In this document: in pieces, positions 44,875 through 57,236 of the stretch | How positions within the stretch are numbered: position 1 is the stretch's first letter | Layout of the letters: each line of letters starts with the position of its first letter | NCBI GenBank assembly: GCA_947044405.1 | Contig: CAMRHE010000647.1 | Span: 186,001-250,000 of the forward strand | Direction of reading: 5' to 3' | DNA from: Leptodactylus fallax | Lineage: Eukaryota > Chordata > Amphibia > Anura > Leptodactylidae | DNA: 64,000 bases | The notes under the pieces: generated by a model | What the model saw: the letters and a program-made list of their open reading frames with translations, nothing else | Database searches by the model: none | Told to the model about the DNA's origin: nothing | Program-made: the position numbers and the translations under genes

Positions 44875-45076
44875 AAGTATTCAGCCTCCCTATAGCAATA
44901 CTTTATAGAGCCTCCTTTTGCTGCAATTCCAGCTGCAAGTTTTTTCTACCAGCTTTGCGCATCTAGAGACTGAGATTTTTGCCCATTCTTCTTTGCAAAA
45001 TAGTCTCAGTATAAATATACCTGTTCTGTGAAGGCCTCAGTAGTTTGTTAGAGAACACTAGTGAACAATCAGCATC

Positions 45077-46060
45077 ATGAAGACCAAGGATCTCACCAGA
45101 CAGGTCAGAGATAAGGTTGTGGAGAAGTTTAAAGCAGGGTTAGGTTATAAAAACATATCCCAAGCTTTGAGCATCCCAAGGAACACTGTTTAATCCATCA
45201 TCCAAAAATGTTAAACGTATTCTACAACTGCAAACTTACCAAGACATGGCCGTTCACCTAAACTAACAGATCAAGCAAGGAGAGCACTGGTCAGAGAAGC
45301 AGTCAAGAGTCCCATGGTCAGGTGGGAGATTCTGTTCACAGGACAACTATAAGTTGTGCACTCCACAAATCTGGCCTTTATGGATGAGTGTCAAAAAGAA
45401 AAACATTTTTGAAAGAAAGACATAAGAAGTGTCATTTGCAGTTTGCCACAAACTATAGGGGACACAGCAAACATGTGGAAGAAGGTGCACTGGTCAGATG
45501 AGATCAAAGTTGAACTTTTCGGGGTAGATGCAAAGTGCTATGTGTGGCGGAAAAGTAACACTGCTCATCACCCTGAACACACCATCCCCACTGTGAAACG
45601 TGGTGGCAGCATCATGCTGTGGGGAGGCTTTTCATCAGCAGGGACAGGGAAGCTGGTCAGAGTTGATGGGAAGATGGATGGAGCTAAATACAGGGCAATC
45701 CTGGAAGAAAACCTGTTGGAGGCTGCAACAGACTTGAGACTGGGAAGGAGACTCACCTTCCAGCAATACAATGACCCTAAATATACAGCCAGAGCTACAG
45801 TGGAATGGTTTAGATCAAAGAATATTCATGTGTTAGAATGGCCTAGTCAAAGTCCAGACCTAAATCCCATTGAGCTTCTGTGGCAAGACATGAAAATTGC
45901 TGTTCACAGACGCTCTCCATCCAATCTGGCTGAGCGTGAGCTATTTTGCAAAGAAGAATGGGGAAAAATCTTAGTCTCTAGATGTGCAAAGCTGGTAGAG
46001 ACATACCCCAAAAGACTTGCAGCTGTAATTACAGAGAAAGATGGCTCTACAAAGTATTGA
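45077..46060 (+). pseudogene. Tc1-like transposase, broken (copy E)
   Basis: The N-terminus begins MKTKDLTRQVRDK at ATG 45077 and stops at TAA 45191-45193. A second stop and at least one frameshift follow before 45443. The open C-terminal half (about 205 codons to 46060) has WSDEIKVELFG, GGSIMLWGGF, QQYNDPKY and NPIELLWQD. The second catalytic Asp is replaced by Tyr (near 45769). The copy cannot make an active transposase. Confidence 0.9.
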
Positions 46061-46284
46061 GATAGGGGGGCTGAATACTTTTGCAAGTCACACTTTTCAT
46101 ATTTTTATTTGATTAAAATTTTGAAAACCATGTATAGTTTTCGTTCCACTTCATAATTATCTGCTGCTTTGTGTTGGTTGGTCTATCACTTAAAATCTCA
46201 ATAAAATACATTTAAGTTTGTGGTTGTAAGGTGACAAAATGTGAAAAAGTTCAAGGGGTAGGAATACTTTTGCAAGTCACTGTA

Positions 46285-47411
46285 TACTTAGCAGCTCTCT
46301 ATTCTGGCACATAACATTCTATGATGCTCTATGATGTTCACATGCCTTAAAATGCCATATGAAAAGGAGTTTTCCTAGTGAGATCACTCTTTTAATCTCA
46401 TGAGTTCATTGATCATAATTGCAGCAATTTATTGACATTGAATGAATTCGAAGTAAAAAAAAGCTGCATAGAAGGAATGCTATGTCACTGAAATCATGTT
46501 TAATAAAATTAGACATTATTGATGTATTTATTCTAAACTCTTTATGCACTTGGCTACAAGAAGAGTTTATTTTCCTCAGGGGTCCGTAGCACAGGTACAA
46601 ATTCCCATGGAGAGTGACCATTGCTGTACTGCAATATGGTTTCTTTTATTGCTGCATCGGAGAAAGCTGAGTATTTCCCAGCATAGAGTTAGCTCTTGCT
46701 ACCACTGCTGAGAATGCCCTTTCAGAATTTCAGGCTCACAGCTTGTCTGCAGGATATCTTTGTACCTTGAAAATCCAGGTGTAGGGACCAGTCACGCTGT
46801 TTCAATCATGGCACAGCCTGGGAATTCTACGACATCATAAATAATCTTGAAAAGAAAATATCTGAGAGTTCTTTGTTGAGAGTTGGCCCAGTGCTGATTT
46901 TCCATGGTAACTTACAAATCAAATGTGCTTTTCAAGCTTCTAAAGCACTTTCAAAAGGGATTAAAACAATTTCATTTCATATTTGTTTTTACCTGTTGCT
47001 AGCATTTCATACATTTCTTTCCTCTGTGGTTTTTGTCCCACTTGTCATTTCACTCATCTTGTCAGCGATTTTTTTGATCCTTGCATTTTTATTTGTCATT
47101 TCTACTGTTTTGAATTCTGATAAGTTTCCAATATGACCAGACTGTAGCCTTGAGTTTTTATAACTTGTAAGAGCTTTACAGGTGCCAATCTATGGTTTCT
47201 TCTCTGGATACAATGAGAGTCCTACATTTATTATTCAGGCTGAGCATAAAAAGAATAAGTAAATGGCTGAATGTTAATGTCATAAAATGGATATAAGCTT
47301 CTAAAAAGAGTTGTTAGTCATCTGTGGCCCAAGTGTATAGATCACTTCAAGCACTGCCTTTACAAACGGAAATCTGAACAGTTTTGTAATACCATTCTTG
47401 GGTTTATAAAG
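46285..47411. other. Non-coding stretch
   Basis: An 87-codon hydrophobic frame at 46873-47136 has a non-ATG start and no conserved context, so it is not called. No repeats are recognised. Confidence 0.4.
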
Positions 47412-48600
47412 CTTAACCCCTTAAGGACACAGCCTATACCTGCTTAAGGCTAAGGCCCTTGTTGTGGAATGCGCCTAAATAATGCTGCGGAAAAAACCCT
47501 GTGGAAACGTATCGTGTTGTTCATTGCATTTTTGCGGCGCCTTTCACTGCAGATTTTCTTCCCTTATTAAACCTACAGGGAAAAAGCGAGCACAGGTATA
47601 CTGCAGGTGTAATTGACATGCTGTGTTTTTGTGTGGATGGGATAATCCAAAATCTTATTCACTTATCCACTTTTCTGGTACTGTAAAATGCAGCATTTTT
47701 TTCTGCTGCGTTTCCGTGGTAAAAATAAAGGCTGTGTTTCCGCAACATGGGTCTTCAGCTTTAAGGACATAGCCCCATTTTTCAAATTTGCATGTGTCAC
47801 TTTTGGCAATACCTTTGAGACACTTTAACTTACCCAAGTGATTTTGAGAATGTTTTTTCATTATACATTGTACTTCATGTTAGTGGTAAATCTTGAATAT
47901 TTTTTGCATTTATTTATATGAAAAATTTGGAAGTTTTAAAAAATATGCAATTTGAAATGCTCTGCTTTTCAGACAGATAGACATACCACCCAAATACAAT
48001 AATAAATATTATATCTACCATATCTCTGCTTTATATCGGCATCCCCTTTTAATTGTCCTTTAATTTATTTTGGACGTTTGTAGGCTTACAAGTCTAACAC
48101 CAATTGGGACGTGAAAATGAAAGATTACTTTTCCAACAAACCATCAATTTAGCCCTAAATATTTCATTTTCACAAAGGGTTAAAGGAGAAAAAGTACCCC
48201 ACAGTTCGTTACACAATTTCTCATGAACATGGCAATACCCCATATGTGGTTGTAAACTACTGTATGGGTACATGGCGGGGCTCAGAATGGAAAAAAGTGC
48301 TATTTGGCTTTTGGAGGGCAGATGTGCTGGAACAGTTTTCAGGTGCCATGTCACATTTGCAGAGCCCCTAAAGTGCCAATACAATTGAAACCTTCAAAAA
48401 GGGACGCCATTTTAGAAACTACACACTTCACAGAATTTGTCAAGGGGTATTATCATTTTGAGCCCAAGAGTGCTTCCCAAAAATTAATGTGCAAGTTGAA
48501 AATTGAAATTTTTAAAGAAATATGCCATTTCAGTGTCCAATATGTTGTGCCCACTTTCTGTCGACACACACTTCTAAAAGTTTTAAGTGGGTCATCCTGG
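47412..48600. repeat. Interspersed repeat family R2, interrupted by a MITE
   Basis: It begins CCCCTTAAGGACACAGCC and continues after a MITE as TTAAGGACATAGCCCC. Later phrases include GGCAATACCCCATATGTGG, GTGCCATGTCACATTTGCAG and AAACTACACACTTCACAGAA. These are, as I recall, typical of a large amphibian repeat family of uncertain class. It has no coding frame. Confidence 0.5.
47454..47764. mobile_element. MITE family M1 with TTAA on both ends, nested in R2
   Basis: It opens TTAAGGCTAAGGCCCTTGTT and closes ATGGGTCTTCAGCTTTAA. The body has TGTAATTGACATGCTG and GTACTGTAAAATGCAGC. It interrupts R2. Confidence 0.7.
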
Positions 48601-48639
48601 GTCCAAAAAAGTTGTATATGTGGGCATAAAAAGGTAAGT

Positions 48640-48977
48640 ATGATGCGATGGGGGAGGCTAGTAGTGGGCGGGATAGCTTAGCTAGGGAGACAGGGGGGGC
48701 TAGTAGTGGGCAGGATAGCTTATCTTAGGAGACAGGGAGGGGGGTGTAACGAAGTGAGAGAGGAGGGGGGGCACTGAGAGGGAGGTAGTGTGGAAGGTAC
48801 ACAGGAAGCTACACAGCAGAAAGTTACACCATGTAAACAAATGCAGGATTCCAGGAGCTCCCACAGACACCCAGAAATCACTCAAAACACTACTAAAGGT
48901 ATATGGGTGTACTATTACTAGCACTAACAGACCTTAAGGATAGATCATTAAGTCAGCGTCCTGGACAACCCCTTTAG
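48640..48977. repeat. G-rich tract and T2-type MITE remnant (same family as 511-848)
   Basis: From 48826 the sequence follows 682-800 closely (CCAGGAGCTCCCA, GAAATCACTCAAAACACT, TAGCACTAACAGACCTT). It ends CCTGGACAACCCCTTTAG. The part before it is G-rich and repetitive (GGGGAGGCTAGTAGTGGGC recurs at 48651 and 48696). Confidence 0.6.
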
Positions 48978-49335
48978 GCCGGGGACCCATGTTGTGAAAA
49001 TGCCGTGATTTGGCTGTGGCATTTACAGTACCTGCAAAGTGGATGGGATTCTGGCTAATCCCATCCACATATTGCAGAAAAATATCTGCAGCGGAAATTC
49101 TGCGATTTTAAAAACGGTCACGTTTTTGTAAATCACACCATGTCAATTATACCTACAGAAATACTGGTATTTTCCATATAGGTATAATAGGGTCAGAAAG
49201 TCCACAGAGGAAAACTATGCGGATTTTCTGTGAAAAGTGCTGCAAAAAAACCCAAAAAAAAAAACACTGATTCCGCCATGGTCTTTCTCACAGCGCTTTT
49301 TGGCTGTGACTCGCTACTTGGGGCATTAACCTTAA
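48974..49335. mobile_element. MITE family M1 copy
   Basis: TTAGGCCGGGGACCCATGTT opens directly at the end of the previous MITE, and TTGGGGCATTAACCTTAA closes it. Inner family phrases are GGCTAATCCCATCCAC and CCATATAGGTATAATAG. Confidence 0.7.
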
Positions 49336-49439
49336 ACCTGAACTAAATAAATGAAAAGATCTTCCAATCTTCCTGTTTGAGAAAGTGATTAGCTTTGCTA
49401 ATGTTTTACATCTGCTGCAGACATTATCTTTTTTGTTGA

Positions 49440-50520
49440 CTTCTCAAGATATAACAATCATGGAAAAAGAATTTAAAAAAATTTTTGTGGAGAAATAAAA
49501 GGTCTTCTATAGCTCTGAGGAGGTTAAAGATGACAAGAACTGGGGGAATAGGATTTCCTAATGTCAAACACAATTTCTCATGTTTAGAATGATACTTTTT
49601 CGACTGAATAAATATGAGGTTTGTTAATAAAGACTTCAAGATTGCCATATATTCCCCCATAGAGATCTTAAATAAATATCTAAGGCTAAGTGATCATCCA
49701 GGTATTTCCTTCAACACTACCCCTAAGGTAATTAAAAAATGGAGGGATAATGGATTACAACAGGTGTAGGCGATTTTTTTTCCCTTCAGGTCAAATTAAG
49801 ATGTTTGATCAAATAAAAAGTGAGTGCAACACAAGACATATTCAGTAGTTTACATATATCCAATTGTCTATTTTTTGTGGACAACTTCAGAGCATCAATA
49901 TCCATCTCAGGTATACTGTATATAGGGTTCTCAAAACATCAGAGGTAGTCCATGAAGGATATAGCTATGAGAATTGTTCTCTTGGTGCAGGAAATTGTGA
50001 TGCTATTTTTGAAGGGGCCAAATTTAGTCAGAAAAATGATGGTGTCAGGGAACTGGAGGGAAATGGCTTTTCATATTATTAATAAATCATATTATGACTT
50101 GAGTTTCTCACTGGAAAAGTACATCCTGAACTGTAAGACTCAGTGCCCTAAATGTGGGTTAAATAGGATATCCCTTTACCATTGTTTTAGGGAATTTGAC
50201 AATATAAAAACTTTTTTTTGGAAACAGGTTAGGGAAGGAATTTGGAACATTCTTGGAATTACACTCCTTTGGATAGATGGTTGTTTGTATGTCTTGTGGG
50301 GGACTATACAATCCTGACAAAAAGTACGGTATCCATTCTGTGCACTTTTTTTGCTGACAGCCAAGAAAGCTATTTTTGCTAATTTAACAAAAGAGCAAGC
50401 GCTGACTCCAATTATGGTTTTAGAATATATGAAAAAAACTATGAAATTAGAAATGTTAACATATAAAACTTGATGGAGTAAAAATTATTTCCCATATAAC
50501 CCCTTCCCAATATCTTCTGA
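49440..50520 (+). pseudogene. Decayed LINE ORF2 C-terminal remnant (L1/Tx1-like)
   Basis: Pieces in different frames read as the C-terminal part of an L1-type ORF2 protein: WRNKRSSIALRRLKM..GGIGFPNV near 49480-49560, KWRDNG near 49738, and CPKCGLNRISLYHCFREFDNIKTFFWKQV near 50145-50230, the Cys/His knuckle plus the Trp-rich tail. Many frameshifts and stops separate them. Only the plus strand gives this order. It is distinct from the L1 at 15027-22565. Confidence 0.6.
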
Positions 50521-50719
50521 TCCTGTGTGACAAATGTTGGGACTTTAAATATGGCATGAGTTCAGTAGCTGATCGTACTCCATAGCTGTCAGATCTCTGC
50601 TGTTTTACTCTTCAGATGCCTTGGTCAATTGCAACCAATACAATACACTGCAATACATTAGTACTGTAGTATGTTACATGGACGATCAGACCTTCTAGAG
50701 TTTTAATAGATTTTAGGGG

Positions 50720-51480
50720 TTTAAAAATAAATGTTAAAAATTTAAAAGTTCAGAAAATGTAAAAAATGTAAAAAAATTAAATTTTCAATCTCCCCCCTTT
50801 CCCTTGATCACATATAAAAGTAAATAAGCAAAGCCAAACATAAATACATTTAGTATCTAAAAATGCTGAACTATAAAAAAATAAATAATAAAAATGTATC
50901 TCAAAAAAATCTAAATGGAAAAATTAAATACAATTTTCAAACCCTCAGACATTCCCAAAAATTTTATATATAAAAAAATGCAACTTTCCCTTCAAAAAGA
51001 TGCCTGACATAGCTCTGCACATGCAAATATTAAAAAAAGGTTACAAGCATCACAATATGGTGATGCAAACAAATATTTGTTTCTTTAAAAGTTTGTAATT
51101 TTTTAAAATGAATTCAAACATGAAAAAGTATATAAATACGAAATTGCTATGACCACAAACACCTAAAGAATATGAATATAGCTAACATAACTTTGGGCTG
51201 CACAGTGAAGATTGCAAAAACAAAACCCATTAAAAAATGGCATAAGTTTTTTTTTTTTCTAATTCCTCCCCATTCTATATTTTTTTCCCAGCATCCTATT
51301 ACTTCATAAGGAATATTAAATGGCACCATTTGGAAGTACAATTTGTCCTGCAAAAAGATAAGTCCTTATATGGCTCTATTAATGGAAAAAAAAAAGTTAT
51401 GGTTTTTGGAAGGCGGTAACTAATGACCATGCAAAAATGAAAAACTGGTGTGGTGGGAAGGAGTTAATGTCCCCCACATG
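50720..51480 (+). repeat. Interspersed repeat family R1, copy 2 (uninterrupted)
   Basis: It matches the two halves of copy 1 (see 5640-6990): CACAATATGGTGATGC, GGGCTGCACAGTGAAG, GTACAATTTGTCCTGCAAA and AAAAAGTTATGG with the closing GAGTTAATG. At the site where copy 1 carries the insert, this copy reads on without interruption, so it is an empty-site reference. Confidence 0.55.
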
Positions 51481-52753
51481 GCACACACTATTATTGGTTT
51501 GGGAGGCACTTTACACCTGACAGACTCCCATTACCAAACACATTCCTAAGAGCTGATCTCCTATAATGCAATACATTTAGCCAGAATTTTTTGTTTCTAG
51601 ATAGCAGATAGCAGAATGCCATCATTTTATGAGATGGGATTACCCCTTTAAGAAATTCATAATGGTTATTGCTGTCTATTAGATTATATATGGGGGCTCC
51701 TTCCTCTATATTTCAAAATTAAAGGTGGACTGGTACAAGGGTGAAGGATGGAATAAGTGATCTATGGCTGCTCTCACCATATTAGCTGTTGGAAATCAAG
51801 GAGCCACTACGCAGTTCTAGCATTTGACCCGTCTGTTGCTATGTTTGTTCTTGGGTAATACACTGTACAGTAAGATTACTTCACGCTTCCACTACTGTTC
51901 AGTAATGTCATAACTATTCTGCCAGATGAGCTGTCATGATAGCACAACTGTGTTTCTTTTAGGTAAGTTGCTGTCAAAAGTAACATTTTGGTTAGGCATG
52001 CTGCTGTGACATCACAATACTGTATTGTCAGGCAAGCTGCTGTGGCCCAAAGAGAAAAATAATAGATAATAATTAAGGAAGGGCGAACCTTTGAAGATCC
52101 ATTATTTCCGGTGTTTGGTCCTAACTTGTTTTCTTCACCTACGCAGGAGTCTGATGCCTGGACAATGCATGGATCAGCTGTTGCAGCAGCCTCTGGGTGC
52201 TGGAAGCTGCTATTGGATGGCCAGAACAATGAGTGCCACTCCTTGCTATTCAAGTAATAGGAGCGGTGCTTCAGCCCCATCCACTGCATACTGGTGGCTC
52301 TAGGGCATTGCAGCCCTATTACTTCAATAGGTGCAGCACTTTACACGCTGCCCATCCACATCCAGTACCTGGAGGCTCCTGCAACAACTGTGGGATCCCA
52401 TACAATCAACTATCCTGTGGATGGGCCATCAGTATGAAAAATCAATTTGCGGCTGGAAAAACCCTTTTATTTGAATTCATGCTCTTTTTAAACCGGTTTC
52501 TTTATAAATATGTTATCTTTTAAGAATTAATAGAATCAAAAGATTGTTAGTCCAGGCCTGATCCATATTACATTACTGTGCTTCAATAAGCATCACAAAC
52601 TACTTGTTAATCCTACATTCACATGCTGCAGACCTGTGGCTGTACGTCAGAACCTCACCTTGCTGTAGTTATACAATTCACCGTGCCTGATGAACCTTTG
52701 GATCCAAAACTAGCAATGTGGTATTTTTATAAAATATCAAAAAGCTAATTATT
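51481..52753. other. Non-coding stretch with degenerate repeats
   Basis: A T2-like end (ACCCCTTTAAG) is at about 51641. A degenerate direct repeat with AGGCATGCTGCTGTG and AGGCAAGCTGCTGTGG occurs at 51890-52035. No credible gene is seen. Confidence 0.35.
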
Positions 52754-52755
52754 TA

Positions 52756-54361
52756 CAACCCCAATTCCAATGAAGTTGGGATGTTGTGTAAAACATAAAT
52801 AAAAACAGAATATGATGATTTGCAAATCCTTTTCAACCTATATTCAACTGAATATACTACAAAGACAAGCTAGTTAATGTTCAAACGGATAAACTTTATT
52901 GTTTTTTTTCAAATATTCAGTCATTTTGAATTTGATGCCTGCAACACATTCCAAAAAAGCTGGGACAGGGGCATGTTTACCACTGTATTACATCACCTTT
53001 CCTCTTAAAAACACTCAATAAGCGTTTGGGAACTGAGGACACGAATTGTTGAAGCTTTGTAGCTGGAATTCTTTCCCATTCTTGCTTGATGTACAACTTC
53101 AGTTGCTCAAAAGGCCGGGTCTCCATTGTCGTATTTTGTGCTTCATAATGCGCCACACATTTTCAATGGAAGACAGGTCTAGACTGCAGGTAGGTCATTC
53201 TAGTACCCACACTATTTTACTACAAAGCCACGCTGTTATAATACGTGCAGAATGTGGCTTGGCATTGTCTTGCTGAAATAAGCAGAGACGTCCCTGAAAA
53301 AGATGTAGCTTGGATGGCAGCATATGTTGCTCCAAAACCTGTATGTACCTTTCAGCATTAATGGTGCCTTCACAGATGTGCAAGTTACCCATGCCATGGG
53401 CACTAACACACTCCCATACCATCAGAGATGCTGGCTTTTGAACTTTGCATTGATAACAATCCGGACAGTCCTTTTCCTATTTGGCTCGGAGGACACGACG
53501 TCCATGATTTCCAAAAACAATTTGAAATGTGGACTAGTCAGACCACAGGACACTTTTCCACTTTGCATCAGTCCATCTCAGATGAGCTCGGGCCCAGAGA
53601 AGCCAGCGGCGTTTCTGGGCGTTGTTGATATTTGGCGTTCACTTTGCATGGTAGAGTTTTAACTTGCACTTGTAGATGTAGCGACAAACTGTGTTCACTG
53701 ACAATGGTTTTCTGAAGTGTTCCTGAGTCCATGTGGTAATATCCGTTACAGAATGATGTCTGTTTTTTATGCAGTGCCGCCTGAGGGATTGAAGGTCACG
53801 GGCATTCAATGTTGGTTTTCGGCCTTGCCGCTTACTTGCAGAGATTTGTCCATATTCTCTGAATCTTTTGATGATATTATGGACTGTAAATGATGAAATC
53901 CCTAAATTCCTTGCAATTATACGTTGAGAAACTTTGTTCTTAAACTGTTGGACTATTTGCTCACACAGTTGTTCACAAAGTGGTGAACCTCGCCCCATCC
54001 TTGCTTGTGAACGACTGAGCCTTTCGGGGAGGCTCCCTTTATACCCAATCATGAGTCACCTGTTTCCAATTAACCCGTTCACCTCTGGAATGCTCCAAAC
54101 AGGTGTTTTTTGTGCATTCCTCAACTTTCCCAGTCTTTTGTTGCCCCTGTCCCAGCTTTTTTGGAACGTGTTGCAGGCATCAAATTCAAAATGATTGAAT
54201 ATTTGCAAAAAAAAACAATAAAGTTTATCCATTTGAACATTAAATATCTTGTCTTTGTAGTGTATTCAATTAAATATAGGTTGAAAAGGATTTGCAAATC
54301 ATCGTATTCTGTATTTATTTATGTTTTACACAATGTACCAACTTCATTGGAGTTGGGGTTG
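52756..54361 (-). mobile_element. Tc1-like transposon copy F (CAACCCCAATTCC ends)
   Basis: TA at 52754-52755 and 54362-54363 flank ends CAACCCCAATTCCAATGAAG and its complement. The inverted repeats are about 200 bp, with AAAAAAGCTGGGACAGG as the inner part. The transposase type differs from the other families: it uses QDNAKPH instead of QDNDPKH. Confidence 0.9.
53050..53998 (-). pseudogene. Tc1-like transposase, decayed (copy F)
   Basis: It starts MGRGSPLCEQ at about 53998, with a helix-turn-helix region (KNKVSQRIIARNLGISSFTV) and GRKPTL linker. It stops at 53639-53641, then shifts frame. The catalytic part reappears at 53195-53422 with FQQDNAKPHSA, stops at WVLE, and continues as LDLSSIENVWRIMKHK with the catalytic Glu. 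A deleted base then breaks the tail. The first catalytic Asp region is scrambled. Confidence 0.85.
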
Positions 54362-54363
54362 TA

Positions 54364-55873
54364 GATTAAAATAACACATTATGTATTATTTAACATGAAA
54401 AGCATTTTACTCACAATTTATTTAAAGTAGAGCCCTGCCCAGCAGTTGAAAAAAAATCAACTTGTATTTAAATTATAGTCATCTATCTTAAAGTTTAATA
54501 AGAATTACTATAAGTTGTGCAATAGGATCCGAGAGAGGACTCCTGCGTTATTGACAGGGGTATACAAACTATTGAAGACTTCAGGAGCCAGTTTAATCTT
54601 TCTTTAGCAGGCAGATAGTAAGAACTTACATAGACATGAATAGCAAAAAAAGTTCGGTGCCAGTTGCACATTATGAGGTGCATTGGTCACCTGGCTCCTG
54701 AGATCTATTCAGCCTTGGCATAGGCTGTCATTTGCAGGGAGAGGGATATGGTCGGTTGATCTTGCTCCCCTCCATATGCCCTGAGGTTTGGCACTGTGGT
54801 CAGATTATGTTGAAATGTGCTTGAAGTGCTATTGTAAGAATTTTAATGAATCACAGTGTTTGCTTTTTAATATGATTTAATAAGATGCAGCAGCAGATCA
54901 CCCTAGTGTATGTTTTAGTATAAGCCTATTATAATCACATTAAGTACAGGGCTAAAGGGTTAAAATGAATCTGGCTGGGCAGATGGTTCAGCTGACATGT
55001 ATGATTGCCATTAGCTAACAGAATGGGAGGGGAGATATAAGTCTATCTGTCTGAATTATTTATTCTAATAGAGCGATCTGATCTCCTCCAAACAAAAATC
55101 CTATGAGGAAAAGCCAAATGTTAGCTGAAAATTTTCATTTCCTACCCCCTAATTGTTTTAATGCTGAATTACAATTTATGTCAACAGTTTAGCCATTTCT
55201 GGCAAATACATTAAATCATAAAGACAATATGACTGTATATATTATAGTATATAGTGTTATATTGAGTTCTAACTCTACATGGATGACATTATAAATTATC
55301 ATTGGGAATGCATTGTTTCATTGCTTATTTTTGTGAGACTGAGATTTTTATCACCTTACTAAAGAGCAGCAGTACCTTTCAAGCTGCTGTTCCTGCTTTA
55401 ACAATAGAAGGGCGTGCTGCAGCCTCTTCATTTCGCTAGTCATCAGGATTAAGATCCCTAGCAATCATACAATGGTGGTCCATCCTAAGGATATGCCATT
55501 AAATACTAAATAACACCTTACTATTTAGGTATCTCTGTGTAAATATATTCATGTAACTTGGTATTGAAAAATACAAACAAGGAAAAAGTTATTGTCGCCA
55601 CTACATGACAATATTATGGTACTGTTGCACATTGTTTCAATATATAGTGAGATTCCTAAGATTGTGATGCTACTGCAGATGTTCTTTTCGTTCCCTGACA
55701 AACAGAGCAGAGAACTATTGTCTGCTCTGCAGTGAGGAGATGATCTCTATGTTGAGACCTGGCTGTAGGGAGAGTGACTGAGCATGTACGTCCTCCAGCA
55801 CTCCGCTTATTAGATGCACATGCATGTTACTGTACATTTCAAACATCTTTTCACTGGATTACTTTTTTCACTG
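54364..55873. other. Non-coding, mostly non-repetitive stretch
   Basis: The part 54850-55210 has CTAATTG, TTTAATGCTGAATTACA and CATTTCTGGC cores and no repeat signature; it is listed as a candidate conserved element. No credible coding frame is present. Confidence 0.4.
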
Positions 55874-56100
55874 TTAGACTGAGACCCCACATTGTGGAAA
55901 AGCAGCTTTTTTTGTTGCAGATTTTTCTGCAGTTTTTTGAGCCAAAGCCAGAAGTGAATTCAGCAGAAGGGAGAAGTATAAGAGCTTCCTATATATTTCA
56001 CATTACTTCTCCTGAGTTTGGCTAAAAAAAAAAAAAAAAAACACAGCAAAATCTGAAACAAAAAAAAGCATATTTTCCAAAAAATGGGGCCTTAGCCTAA
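55874..56100. mobile_element. MITE family M2, copy 2
   Basis: It opens TTAGACTGAGACCCCACATT and closes ATGGGGCCTTAGCCTAA. The middle GAGCCAAAGCCAGAAGTG pairs with GAGTTTGGCTAAAA, as in the copy at 9469-9694. Confidence 0.7.
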
Positions 56101-56397
56101 GGCTGGGGCCTCACATTGCAAAAATGCAGCGTTTGGCAGCCAAGTGGATGGGATTCTGGCTAATCCTATCCACACGTTGCAAAAAAAAAAGCTGCGTTTT
56201 TGAAAATCACTGCGTGTCAATAATACCTACGGAAATGCTGGCGCTTTCCATAAAATTATAATAGTGGCAGAATGTCTGCAAAGGAAAACTCTGTTGACAT
56301 TCTGTGAAACACTATGGAAAAAATGTGATGCGTTTCTGCTGTTGTCTTTTCCCCAGCGTTTTTGGCGGCAGTTTGCTACATGGGGCCCTGGCCTTAA
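56097..56397. mobile_element. MITE family M1, abutting M2
   Basis: CTAAGGCTGGGGCCTCACAT opens and CATGGGGCCCTGGCCTTAA closes. It overlaps the last bases of M2, the same M1/M2 abutment as at 9115-9694 but in the other order. GGCTAATCCTATCCAC and AATACCTACGGAAATG lie inside. Confidence 0.7.
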
Positions 56398-57236
56398 ACA
56401 GTTTTATGTCAGTGTATACAATGAATATATTAGTTAATGGTGGAACAACCCCTCTAACTCTAAAATCCTTATTCTAATGATATACTGGGGTTGAGCTTGG
56501 TACATTTTTATCATATAAAAGTAAATGACTAGGTGACTAGAAATAATTTATATATGCTTGTGTTCAATTAATTTTCCCAGAAATTGTATCTGTTTCAAGC
56601 AGATTTGCAGACTCTGTAAAATTATCTGCAAATGTAGCAATAAGCTACCAGTCTCAGTGGGAAAACAAAGATAAAAAGCAGAATATCTCCTCTCCTATAA
56701 ATACAGTATTTCACCAGTTTTTATTGCATATTATTAGGTTATTTTATATTTCTAATATGTGTGTGAAATATATACTACATTTCCATTCATGATTACTCGT
56801 GCACAATTTATATACGTTAGCATAATATGTATTACAGCAATAGCCTGTTGTGCATTACAGTACCCCTGTATTCTTTCACTTGATATGGATGACTGTCTGA
56901 AGCTTGGCAATGCGCTGCCACATACTTGGAGCCTTATATTAAAGGCCTGTTGTTTAAATCACATTTTTAGGTTAACATAATTTTTAAAGAATTTTTGTGG
57001 TCTATTTGTAAAAAAAAATATATACAGTATATATACATATAAATCTTGCACTTCCAACTTTTGCTCCTAACCCCAAAATATTCTGTCATTTCTTGTTTGC
57101 TGGATATTTATCATGGGCCATAGACAGAATAGTCTGGAGCAGACACTATTAAGTGCTATGAAAAGTTTCCTAGGCATTCCCTATGACCTGTGCAGAGGTC
57201 ATTGTGCAAAGTAGATAGTGTAGAGTAGAGTGAATA
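56398..57236. other. Non-coding stretch
   Basis: AT-rich DNA; the 73-codon frame at 56759-56980 has no recognisable domain. No element ends are seen. Confidence 0.4.

Larger units (their letters stand above)
43543..46282 (+). mobile_element. Tc1-like transposon copy E, split by an L2 fragment
   Basis: TA at 43541-43542 and 46283-46284 flank ends of CAGTGGCTTGTAAAAGTATT type and its complement (TTTTGCAAGTCACTG). Without the insert it would be about 1.6 kb. The inverted repeats share CATTTAAGTTTGTGGTTGTA and its complement. The L2 lies just inside the left repeat. Confidence 0.9.

Noticed and set aside
46873..47136. 87-codon hydrophobic frame resembling a membrane protein
   Set aside because: Non-ATG start; hydrophobicity follows from T-rich DNA. 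No homologous motif.
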